NCBI GenBank assembly: GCA_944323365.1
Contig: CALUSG010000034.1
Coordinates: 1-39,535, forward strand
Origin: Candidatus Gastranaerophilales bacterium
GTDB taxonomy: Bacteria > Cyanobacteriota > Vampirovibrionia > Gastranaerophilales > Gastranaerophilaceae
Length of the DNA stretch: 39,535 nucleotides
Direction: 5' to 3'
Translations under genes and position numbers: made by a program
Notes under the pieces: model-generated
The model's database searches: none
Told to the model about the DNA's origin: nothing
The model's input: the letters and a program-made list of their open reading frames with translations, nothing else
Shown: one piece after another, positions 33,073 through 39,535 of the stretch
Position numbering within the stretch: position 1 is the first letter of the stretch
Layout: the number at the start of each line of letters is the position of its first letter

Positions 33073-34440
33073 ATGTCAATAATTATAATGATACTATTAT
33101 TGAGTGTACTTATTTTGGTACATGAGGCGGGACATTTTTTGGCTGCAAAAGCTTTTAAAATGAAGGTGGCAAAGTTTGGTTTTGGTTTGCCGATAGGTCC
33201 TACATTGTGGGAAAAGCAAATAGGCGATGTAAAAGTTTTAATTCATGCTTTTTTGCTTGGCGGTTATGTTTCATTTCCTGATGACGATAAGGATTTAAAT
33301 TTGCCGGCAGATTCTCCTGATAGATTTTTAAATCGTCCTATTTATCAAAGATTGATAGTTGTTTCGGCAGGTGTATTTGCAAACGTTGTTTGTGCATTTG
33401 TTCTTGTATTTTTATGTGCATCAATTTGGGGGCATATGCCTTCAGGAAAATATGATGTTTTTGTTAACCAAATTGTTGCCGAAAAAAATCAATCTGTTTG
33501 GAGTTCAGGTTTACAAAATGGTGATAAAATTATAAAGATTAACGGAACAGATATTAATTCTAGTTATGGATTATTAACATATGTTCAGTTAAGTAAGAAA
33601 AATGACGGTAAAGTTGATGAAGAATTAGTTGAACAAAACTATCAAAATTTAAAAAAACTTAATCCGGCATATATGAAAGACGAATTAATTTCTAAAGATG
33701 CAGTTATCAGACTTCCTGAAAAAGTTGATGAAAAGCCCGTTTATTTATCTGAAAATATTATAAAAGGGCTTGAAAAATATAAGGATAATAGATTGGTATT
33801 AAATGAGGCTCAAAAAAAGCTGCGTGATAATATCGAAGGTAAAAAAGTAATAACTTCCGATGGAACTTTTACATTAAATGATATAGCTTATGCCCTTTCA
33901 GATGGTGTAAGACCTGTTACTTTAACTGTTATGAGAGAGGATAAAATGATTGATTTGAAACCGATTTATCCAAATGAAAACGGACAAATTGGTATTCAAA
34001 TGAATGTTAAAGAAGTTTTAGTCCCGACAAAAGGTATAAAATCTGCTATTATAGCTAGTAATAAATATTTATATGATCAGACCTCAATGCTTTTAGTAGG
34101 GCTTTATCAAATTATTTCAGGTAAAATACCTCTAAAAGACCTACATGGAATTATTGCTATTACAAAAGTAGGCGGTGATATAATTGATACGAACGGTCTT
34201 TTTTCAGGGTTACTTTTGACAGCTATAATTTCTCTTGATTTAGCTATAGTAAACTTTTTACCTATACCAGCATTAGATGGCGGGCATGTCCTATTCTTGA
34301 TTATAGAAAAATTACGAGGAAAGCCTTTGGAAGAAGAAACTATTGACAAAATAGGTACTGCAGGATTCTTATTTCTGATATTATTGATGATTTTTGTAAT
34401 CTTTAATGATATTTTTGCACTGATAACAAAACAGATTTAA
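33073..34440 (+). CDS. rseP: RIP metalloprotease (site-2 protease, M50)
   Basis: An intramembrane zinc protease of 455 residues that cleaves anti-sigma factors or signal peptides within the inner membrane. The zinc motif HEAGH is at 17-21 in the first membrane helix and the third ligand is in NFLPIPALDGGHVLF near residue 400. A PDZ domain lies between, with an insertion rich in Lys and Glu (about 170-260) that makes it longer and more polar than short homologues. AGGGGAAC precedes the ATG. No isoprenoid or bam genes, the common partners, are adjacent. The stop overlaps the convergent YihY-like gene by four bases. Confidence 0.93.
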   Translation: MSIIIMILLLSVLILVHEAGHFLAAKAFKMKVAKFGFGLPIGPTLWEKQIGDVKVLIHAFLLGGYVSFPDDDKDLNLPADSPDRFLNRPIYQRLIVVSAGVFANVVCAFVLVFLCASIWGHMPSGKYDVFVNQIVAEKNQSVWSSGLQNGDKIIKINGTDINSSYGLLTYVQLSKKNDGKVDEELVEQNYQNLKKLNPAYMKDELISKDAVIRLPEKVDEKPVYLSENIIKGLEKYKDNRLVLNEAQKKLRDNIEGKKVITSDGTFTLNDIAYALSDGVRPVTLTVMREDKMIDLKPIYPNENGQIGIQMNVKEVLVPTKGIKSAIIASNKYLYDQTSMLLVGLYQIISGKIPLKDLHGIIAITKVGGDIIDTNGLFSGLLLTAIISLDLAIVNFLPIPALDGGHVLFLIIEKLRGKPLEEETIDKIGTAGFLFLILLMIFVIFNDIFALITKQI

Positions 34441-35333
34441 GTTCCTGGTTTTTTGAGTTTTGCAAAATCTTCTTTTATTTCATTTGCTTTTCTTTCAAGC
34501 TGATTGTATACCTGTGAATTTATTTCGCCTCCGATTAAAAGTAAAATCGAGGTGTAATAAAGCCAAACCATAAGTACAGCAAATGCTCCAATTGTTCCGT
34601 AAACCATGTTGTATGTTCCAAGATTGTTTACATAAACTGAAAATCCCCATGAACCTACAAGCCAAAAAGTACAAAAGAATAAACTCCCCGGTAATGCACT
34701 TGTACGTTTAAAAGCTTCATTACCTCTTAAATCCGGTAAAATATAATAACTTAAAAATGCCATTAAGTATAAAGCCAAAAAGGCAACAGGCCATCTTAAT
34801 GTCAATAGCATAATTGCAATTTGATGTGACATATGAAAATGTTCTACTGCAAATTTGATAATTACTTTACCAAATACAATGAGGTTTATGCTTAAAAATA
34901 ATACCAGCGTATTTACTATTACCATTATAAAAGATAAGATTCTTGTATATACAAAATTCCTTGTTTCCTCTACTTTGTAAGCCCTGTTCAATCCTTTTAA
35001 TACAACAGCAACTCCATTGGTTGATAAAATAAGTGTTACAATAATTCCAATTACTGCCATTAAATCTCCTTTTTGGAATATCATAACTTCCGATAAAACC
35101 GTTAAAATTAAATTCATTGCTTGCTCAGGCATTATATTTGATAGGGCAAGTAAAATAGGATCCATATATGATTTGTTCCCCATCCAGCCAAAAATAGCCA
35201 TTAAAAATAACATAAATGGAAATATACCTATTACCATCATAAAACCCATTTCTGCAGCCATGCCATAAAAATCATTTTTTATAACAGAAATAACTAATCG
35301 TTTTAATGCTCTAATAAAACTGTTATGTTTCAC
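34437..35333 (-). CDS. YihY/BrkB-family inner-membrane protein
   Basis: A 298-residue integral membrane protein of the YihY/BrkB (RNase BN-named) family with six predicted helices. Typical segments: MAAEMGFMMVIGIFPFMLFLMAIFG, GVAVVLKGLNRAYKVEETRNF, and the C-terminal MVYGTIGAFAVLMVWLYYTSILLLIGGEIN. The old label ribonuclease BN is wrong for this family; the molecular function is unknown, possibly transport or lipid-related. It starts with GTG, overlapping the nrnA TGA (GTGA), so it is coupled to nrnA. Confidence 0.92.
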   Translation of the reverse strand: MKHNSFIRALKRLVISVIKNDFYGMAAEMGFMMVIGIFPFMLFLMAIFGWMGNKSYMDPILLALSNIMPEQAMNLILTVLSEVMIFQKGDLMAVIGIIVTLILSTNGVAVVLKGLNRAYKVEETRNFVYTRILSFIMVIVNTLVLFLSINLIVFGKVIIKFAVEHFHMSHQIAIMLLTLRWPVAFLALYLMAFLSYYILPDLRGNEAFKRTSALPGSLFFCTFWLVGSWGFSVYVNNLGTYNMVYGTIGAFAVLMVWLYYTSILLLIGGEINSQVYNQLERKANEIKEDFAKLKKPGT

Positions 35334-36295
35334 AATTTGTATTTCCTAATTTCTTGTAAGATTTTTTTAACAGATTCATCAATATTACATTTCATAGTAC
35401 AGCCAGCAGCTAATTTGTGTCCGCCTCCGCCAAAGACGCCACAAATTTCTGATACGTCAATGGATTTGCTTCTCATAGAAATTTTACATCCGCCGTTTTT
35501 CATTTCTTTTGCAACAAATGCAACTTTCGTTGTTATCATTGCTCTTAATCTTTCTGTAAGACCTTCTGCAAATTCATCCTCTACATTGTATTTTTCCATA
35601 TCTTTTTTGTAAACGGTAGTGTAAACAATTTGGTCATTATCTAAAAATACTGCTTTCTCAACACAATAAGCCTGACATAATGCCATTCCTTTTGTATAAG
35701 TTTCATAGCAATGTCTGAACATTTCATTAGGAAGAATACCTAGCTCTATCATTTCTGCTGCAAATTGCATAGCTCTCGGTGTTGTATTATTGAATCTAAA
35801 TGATCCGGTATCAGTTAGTATCCCAACATATAGACAAGTTGCAGACTCTAAATTAATTGTCCAATTAAGCTTTTTTGCAATTGAATAAATTACTTCTGAT
35901 GCAGAGCTGGCGTCTCCTTCCACAAAGTTTAAGTCGGCATAGCCTATATTTGTTTTATGGTGATCAATGTTTACAGTTTTTTTCGCTTTTTCAAAAAGAA
36001 TTTTACCGTCACAAATTCTATCAATTGCTGCAACATCAACATTTATAACCAAATCGTATTCTCGTGATTTGTCAAATTCATCTATGTGTTTTGCTATCTT
36101 AATATTTGGGATAAATTTATATTTTTCGGGGATTTTTGATACAGCGAGCATATCACATCTTTTTTTAAAGTTTTCTTTGATAAGTGAATACATCCCACAC
36201 ATAGAACCCAAAGTATCCCCATCAGGGTTTACATGAGAAGTTATCAATATGTTTTTAGAAGATTTTATGATATCATTTAATTGTTCAACTTCCAT
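35330..36295 (-). CDS. nrnA: DHH-family nanoRNase / pAp phosphatase
   Basis: A 321-residue DHH/DHHA1 phosphoesterase that degrades 2-5-mer RNA and often removes 3'-phosphate from pAp. Metal-binding motifs: HVNPDGD (21-27), VNVDVA near 90, VNIDHH near 118 and GILTDTGSFR near 170. The DHHA1 substrate-binding loop GVFGGGGHKLAAGC is near the C-terminus. It is the first gene of a pair with the YihY-like protein and divergent from the DUF721 gene. It could also act on c-di-AMP breakdown products, as related proteins do. Confidence 0.92.
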   Translation of the reverse strand: MEVEQLNDIIKSSKNILITSHVNPDGDTLGSMCGMYSLIKENFKKRCDMLAVSKIPEKYKFIPNIKIAKHIDEFDKSREYDLVINVDVAAIDRICDGKILFEKAKKTVNIDHHKTNIGYADLNFVEGDASSASEVIYSIAKKLNWTINLESATCLYVGILTDTGSFRFNNTTPRAMQFAAEMIELGILPNEMFRHCYETYTKGMALCQAYCVEKAVFLDNDQIVYTTVYKKDMEKYNVEDEFAEGLTERLRAMITTKVAFVAKEMKNGGCKISMRSKSIDVSEICGVFGGGGHKLAAGCTMKCNIDESVKKILQEIRKYKL

Positions 36296-36334
36296 TCTTA
36301 AATTTTAGCATAAAAACTGCGAGGATTCAATAAC

Positions 36335-36676
36335 GTGAAAAAAGTGTTATATACGGACTTTGTTTCAACTGAAGAAATTATATTGGATATGCTTGAGAAC
36401 AAAGACATAAAAAAAGCGATAACACGTAGTAATTTGTATAAATTTTGGTCTAAAGTTGTTGGAGAAAAGTTTCAAGAAAAATCAAAACCATATTCAATGC
36501 TAGGTGGTGGTATTATGGTAGTTGCTTGTGAAAATGCTATTGTAGCTCAGGAGTTGATGCTTCAGAAAACACAAATCCTCGTAAAACTTCAACCATATTT
36601 AAAATCTTTAAAAATGAAAGTTAAGGATTTAAAATTTGACCCTAAAAAGTGGCATTTAGAACAAAATGAAGACTAA
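36335..36676 (+). CDS. DUF721 (DciA-like) protein
   Basis: A 113-residue protein of the DUF721 family, whose bacterial member DciA loads the replicative helicase DnaB. The core FWSKVVGEKFQEKSKPYSM, then GGGIMVVACENAIVAQELML and LKDLKFDPKKW-type C-terminus match the KH-like fold. The start is GTG with GAGG about 9 bases upstream. It is short compared with DciA of proteobacteria but normal for DUF721 of other phyla. No replication gene is adjacent, so the role is inferred from family. Confidence 0.8.
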   Translation: MKKVLYTDFVSTEEIILDMLENKDIKKAITRSNLYKFWSKVVGEKFQEKSKPYSMLGGGIMVVACENAIVAQELMLQKTQILVKLQPYLKSLKMKVKDLKFDPKKWHLEQNED

Positions 36677-36682
36677 TAAAGT

Positions 36683-36955
36683 TTAAATATTATGCATTTT
36701 ATCGAACAAATCTTTTCTTTGAACCCAAACTTCCATTCCGAGTTCTTGACCGATTTGGGTAAGATTTTCTTTAATTTCTTTGAACGTAAATTTAGAATTT
36801 GCAATATTTCCGAGTAAAAACATTACAAAATGACCTTGCATGGTCGTTTGTTTAATATCTTCAATATTTACTTCTAATAAAGCAAGAGCCGTTGCAACTT
36901 TTGCAACGATTCCTACTTTATCAACACCTGAAACTGTAACAATAATTTCTGACAT
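36683..36955 (-). CDS. ACT-domain protein (UPF0237 type)
   Basis: A 90-residue single ACT domain protein: IIVTVSGVDKVGIVAKVATALA at the start is the classic ligand-binding ACT strand-loop-helix with its glycine, followed by NIEDIKQTTMQGHFVMFLLG. UPF0237 members are thought to sense small ligands such as amino acids. It lies nine bases downstream of the AGCS amino-acid symporter gene on the same strand, so a role in sensing or controlling amino-acid uptake is suggested by position only. Confidence 0.9.
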   Translation of the reverse strand: MSEIIVTVSGVDKVGIVAKVATALALLEVNIEDIKQTTMQGHFVMFLLGNIANSKFTFKEIKENLTQIGQELGMEVWVQRKDLFDKMHNI

Positions 36956-36964
36956 AAGAGTTTT

Positions 36965-38497
36965 CTATGCCTCAACTTTTTTATTAAACAAAGTGCCGTT
37001 AACAAGTTTACCTACATTATGTCTTTTGCAATACTCATTGAAGTCACGTTTAATCTCCGGAGCCATAATATATAAAGCAATAATATTAGGTACACACATT
37101 GCAATCATCATTGCATCTGTAATATATATTACAGACCCTACGTTCATAGCAGAACCGATTACGATAAATATACAATATATAATATCAAACGTTAAATTGC
37201 GTTTTTTACCTTCACCAACAAGGAAGTTCCATGCCTTTTGTCCATAATAAGACCAGGAAATCAATGTTGAAAGTGCAAACATAATTACAACAAGTGATAA
37301 AATATACGGGAAGAAAGAAATTACTGATTGGAATGCAGTTGATGCAAGTTCAATACCGGAAATTCCCTGTGCTCCCATAACAAAAGTTCCTGAAAATAAT
37401 ATTGCAAAAGATGTCAAAAGACATAAAATACCGGTTAAAAATGTTTCAATTAAGGCAACGAAACCTTGAGAAATCGGCTCGTTAGTTTTAACGGTTGCAT
37501 AAGCAATAGCTGCCGCTCCGGTACCTGCTTCGTTACATTGTACTGAACGTCTTAAGCCGATAATTATAGTTCCAAATACACCTCCGGCAACTGCTTGCGG
37601 ACAAAAAGCTTCTTTTACAATGACCATAAGGCCGTGCGGAATAGCCGCATAATTTGCTAGAATTACAACCAATGAGGCACCTATATATAAAAAGCACATT
37701 GTCGGTACTAAAATAGTTGTTATTTTAGAAATACTTTTAATACCGCCAACAACACTCATCCAAACCAAAATAGCTATTATAAGCCCGAATACCCAAGTAT
37801 AACCATGCATAAAACTATTTGCACCACCGGTAATATGGACAAGTTGATGTGCAGATTGGTTAATTTGAATCATGTTACCGCCGGATATTGCACCACCAAT
37901 ACAAAGAAGAGCAAATATAGCTGATAAAGGCTGTCCTAACCAGCGTAATTTTTTTCTAGTAAGCCCGTGTGCAATATAGTGCATCGGACCGCCGGAAACT
38001 GTTCCGTCAAGGTTAAATCTTCTGTATTTAACAGCCAATGTTGCTTCAACAAATTTGATAGACATACCCAAAAGTGCACCTACAAAAATCCAAAATGCAG
38101 CACCGGGACCGCCTATTGAAATTGAAATCGCAACACCTGCAATACTACCAATACCGATTGTTCCTGATAATGCGGTTGCTAAAGCCTGAAATGATGAAAC
38201 TTCACCATTTGAGTCGGAGCTTGTATCTGCTGGTTTTGAAACATTTTCTACAGCATGTTTTAATCCCCATAAAGAAACTCCTTTAAAATATATTGTAAAG
38301 AAAAATCCTGCAAACAATATCCAAAATATTATTAGTGGAACATTTGATCCTGCAATTGAAATCGGGAAAAATACAAGATCTGCAATTCTATCACAAATTG
38401 GAGCAACGTATTTGTCCATCATTGCATCAACATTCACTGCATGAGCATATTGAATATTGAATAAAAGTGTAAAAAGTACAAGTAAAAATTTTTTCAT
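36965..38497 (-). CDS. AGCS-family sodium:alanine/glycine symporter
   Basis: A 510-residue multi-spanning transporter of the alanine or glycine:cation symporter family. Signature stretches: SFQALATALSGTIGIGSIAGVA, FWIFVGALLGMSIKFVEATLA, GGPMHYIAHGL, GLRRSVQCNEAGTGAAAIA and ALSTLISWSYYGQKAW. The ATG at 38497 is chosen because AAAGGA lies 7 bases upstream; an in-frame ATG at 38617 would add 40 residues with no ribosome binding site. The N-terminus MKKFLLVLFTLLFNIQYAHA looks like a cleavable signal peptide before the first transport helix. A TTCAGC-17-TATGAT promoter lies at 38584-38556. Confidence 0.93.
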   Translation of the reverse strand: MKKFLLVLFTLLFNIQYAHAVNVDAMMDKYVAPICDRIADLVFFPISIAGSNVPLIIFWILFAGFFFTIYFKGVSLWGLKHAVENVSKPADTSSDSNGEVSSFQALATALSGTIGIGSIAGVAISISIGGPGAAFWIFVGALLGMSIKFVEATLAVKYRRFNLDGTVSGGPMHYIAHGLTRKKLRWLGQPLSAIFALLCIGGAISGGNMIQINQSAHQLVHITGGANSFMHGYTWVFGLIIAILVWMSVVGGIKSISKITTILVPTMCFLYIGASLVVILANYAAIPHGLMVIVKEAFCPQAVAGGVFGTIIIGLRRSVQCNEAGTGAAAIAYATVKTNEPISQGFVALIETFLTGILCLLTSFAILFSGTFVMGAQGISGIELASTAFQSVISFFPYILSLVVIMFALSTLISWSYYGQKAWNFLVGEGKKRNLTFDIIYCIFIVIGSAMNVGSVIYITDAMMIAMCVPNIIALYIMAPEIKRDFNEYCKRHNVGKLVNGTLFNKKVEA

Positions 38498-38555
38498 AAA
38501 TGTTTCCTTTCGGGGGTTAACTGACATTTCGGCTAATAAAAACCAACCTGTTACT

Positions 38556-38584
38556 ATCATAGCAGAAACATTTTTTATGCTGAA
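38556..38584 (-). promoter_or_regulatory. Candidate promoter of the AGCS-ACT operon
   Basis: On the minus strand TTCAGC (38584-38579), 17 bases, TATGAT (38561-38556), about 60 bases before the chosen ATG. The -10 box is good, the -35 weak. Confidence 0.45.
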
Positions 38585-38627
38585 TTTTTTTGACAAAATG
38601 TTAAAATATCGTTGCAAAAATAATATG

Positions 38628-39377
38628 TTACTGCCAAGGATAATCGTCTTTAATTTCCCAGCCGTCTAACAAAATCAAATATCCACATGTATATGAATTA
38701 CCGGTTGCACAGTTAGAAAGTGCCGACTGTCTAGTTGAAGCATAACGATAAAATTCAACGACACGCGAATTCAAATTAAAACGCATTACAAAAATATCTT
38801 TTCCCAATGTATTAGGCTTTTGAAAACCATTAACATCTACATAGAAAACAGGATGCAAATATCTATCAACACACGTACCATCCTCAACACTTGTACCAGA
38901 TGCACACCCCGATGTTTCTATGACAATTGAAATAAAAACATTATTAGATAACAACAAAAAATATTTCAATGAATCTTTTCCGGAAGTATAATTACCTGTA
39001 AAAGGTAGTCTTGGACCATCATATTTAATAGATGAAACCGACGTATATCCATAATCTTTTGAAACATTTAAATATGGAATAAAATATTTTTTAACAAATG
39101 TTTCCAATGCTTCTTTTGATGAAAAATTAGCATCATCTGTAGGTGTCCCGTAAATACCTGCCACATCCCACGTTGTTGTATCACCATGTTCTGCCTGTGC
39201 CATGGTTAGCGCTTGAGATATTATTGAATACGTTTGTTTTAATTTGGATACAGTCTGCTTTTTCTGATAATTCGTTATAAGCGTCGGAATTGTCATTGCT
39301 GCCACAATACCGATGATGGCAAGGGTGATAAGCACCTCGGCGAGGGTAAACGCGGCACAACGAATGTTGCCTGGCAT
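38628..39377 (-). CDS. Prepilin-type (type IV pilin/pseudopilin) protein
   Basis: A 249-residue protein with a class III signal: after MPGNIRCAA comes FTLAEVLITLAIIGIVAAMT, with Glu at mature position 5 and the long hydrophobic pilin helix. Prepilin peptidase would cut before Phe, although the usual preceding Gly is Ala. The C-terminal domain has paired cysteines and FYVDVNGFQKPNTLGKDIF, matching the pilin-like gene at the left end of the window. ATG at 39377 lacks a ribosome binding site, and the frame remains open upstream to the window edge through a palindromic repeat, so the true start may lie outside. Predicted surface or secretion-system fibre subunit. Confidence 0.85.
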   Translation of the reverse strand: MPGNIRCAAFTLAEVLITLAIIGIVAAMTIPTLITNYQKKQTVSKLKQTYSIISQALTMAQAEHGDTTTWDVAGIYGTPTDDANFSSKEALETFVKKYFIPYLNVSKDYGYTSVSSIKYDGPRLPFTGNYTSGKDSLKYFLLLSNNVFISIVIETSGCASGTSVEDGTCVDRYLHPVFYVDVNGFQKPNTLGKDIFVMRFNLNSRVVEFYRYASTRQSALSNCATGNSYTCGYLILLDGWEIKDDYPWQ

Positions 39378-39427
39378 GTCTACGTGCGTAGCACCGGCTT
39401 TCTTTTTAAAGTCGTTAAGTTCTTTAA

Positions 39428-39488
39428 TGTCATTCTGAGCGCCAGCGAAGAATCTCCGCAGATCCTTCGGCTTCGCCTCAGGATGACA
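39428..39488. repeat. 61-bp REP-like imperfect palindrome
   Basis: The arms TGTCATTCTGAG (39428-39439) and CTCAGGATGACA (39477-39488) are reverse complements but for one base, and the inner parts AGCGAAGAATC and GATCCTTCGGCTTC continue the stem with few mismatches around CCGC. It is GC-rich and of the kind TGTCATCCTGAG...CTCAGAATGACA widely dispersed in bacterial genomes. It is in frame, without stops, with the prepilin gene downstream on the minus strand. Confidence 0.8.
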
Positions 39489-39535
39489 GATATCCGCAAA
39501 ACCCTTGCTATTTCTACTTAGGAGAGTCGCCCCCC

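Noticed and set aside
38498-38617. Longer N-terminus for the AGCS symporter.
   Set aside because: The ATG at 38617 has no ribosome binding site and would put 40 residues before a signal-peptide-like start, and the likely promoter lies inside that stretch.

Overview
The window is AT-rich, densely packed bacterial chromosome. Both ends carry type IV pilin-like (class III signal) genes, with the mature start FTLAEVLITL on the right and a D-V-N-G...P-N domain in both. Together with an outer-membrane efflux channel (so a diderm envelope), the low GC, fermentative CoA-transferase genes, AGCS symporter and GH57 enzyme, this resembles gut Vampirovibrionia (Melainabacteria, order Gastranaerophilales). 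That assignment is an inference from gene style; no rRNA gene is present to prove it.

Layout. 1-1407: the 3' part of a pilin-like gene, its terminator and a YD-repeat-like protein. 1404-8951 (minus strand): galM, a striking endonuclease Q-UvrD helicase fusion ending in a sliding-clamp-binding-like motif, an atoD-atoA-GNAT operon, and a three-gene operon for a small acidic protein, a secreted pseudo-M48 peptidase and a second secreted protein. 9044-14750: a thioredoxin and a drug-efflux locus (TolC-type channel diverging from marR-emrA-emrB around a perfect 32-bp palindrome), then a ferredoxin-nitroreductase. 14816-22156: a radical SAM protein, a toroid-type glycosidase-like gene translationally coupled to a phosphopantetheinyl transferase, a soluble histidine kinase, prmC with a coiled-coil partner, a GC-rich candidate RNA, bioD and a beta-barrel-like protein.

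22168-26528 is the accessory region. It holds a DUF262/HNH (GmrSD-like) gene split by one base at an A9 tract. Next to it lies a decayed 2.4-kb island inserted at the 3' end of tRNA-Arg(UCU), bounded by 16-bp direct repeats and containing higB, higA, broken small genes, a GC-rich hairpin cluster and the tail of a large serine recombinase.

26749-39535 returns to core functions: alaS, an 8-cysteine small protein facing a probably leaderless XRE regulator, dut, a GH57 amylase-like enzyme, rseP, a YihY/BrkB membrane protein coupled to nrnA, a DUF721 (DciA-like) protein, an AGCS symporter with an ACT protein, and a prepilin gene whose upstream reading frame runs through a 61-bp REP-like palindrome to the window edge.

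Gene packing is extreme. Four of nine convergent gene pairs share the same four bases (TTAA or TTAG) as stop codons on both strands. The most noteworthy points are the EndoQ-UvrD fusion, the palindromic repeat in frame with the prepilin leader, the decayed tRNA island, the slippage-type split of the DUF262 gene and two unexplained GC-rich stretches.
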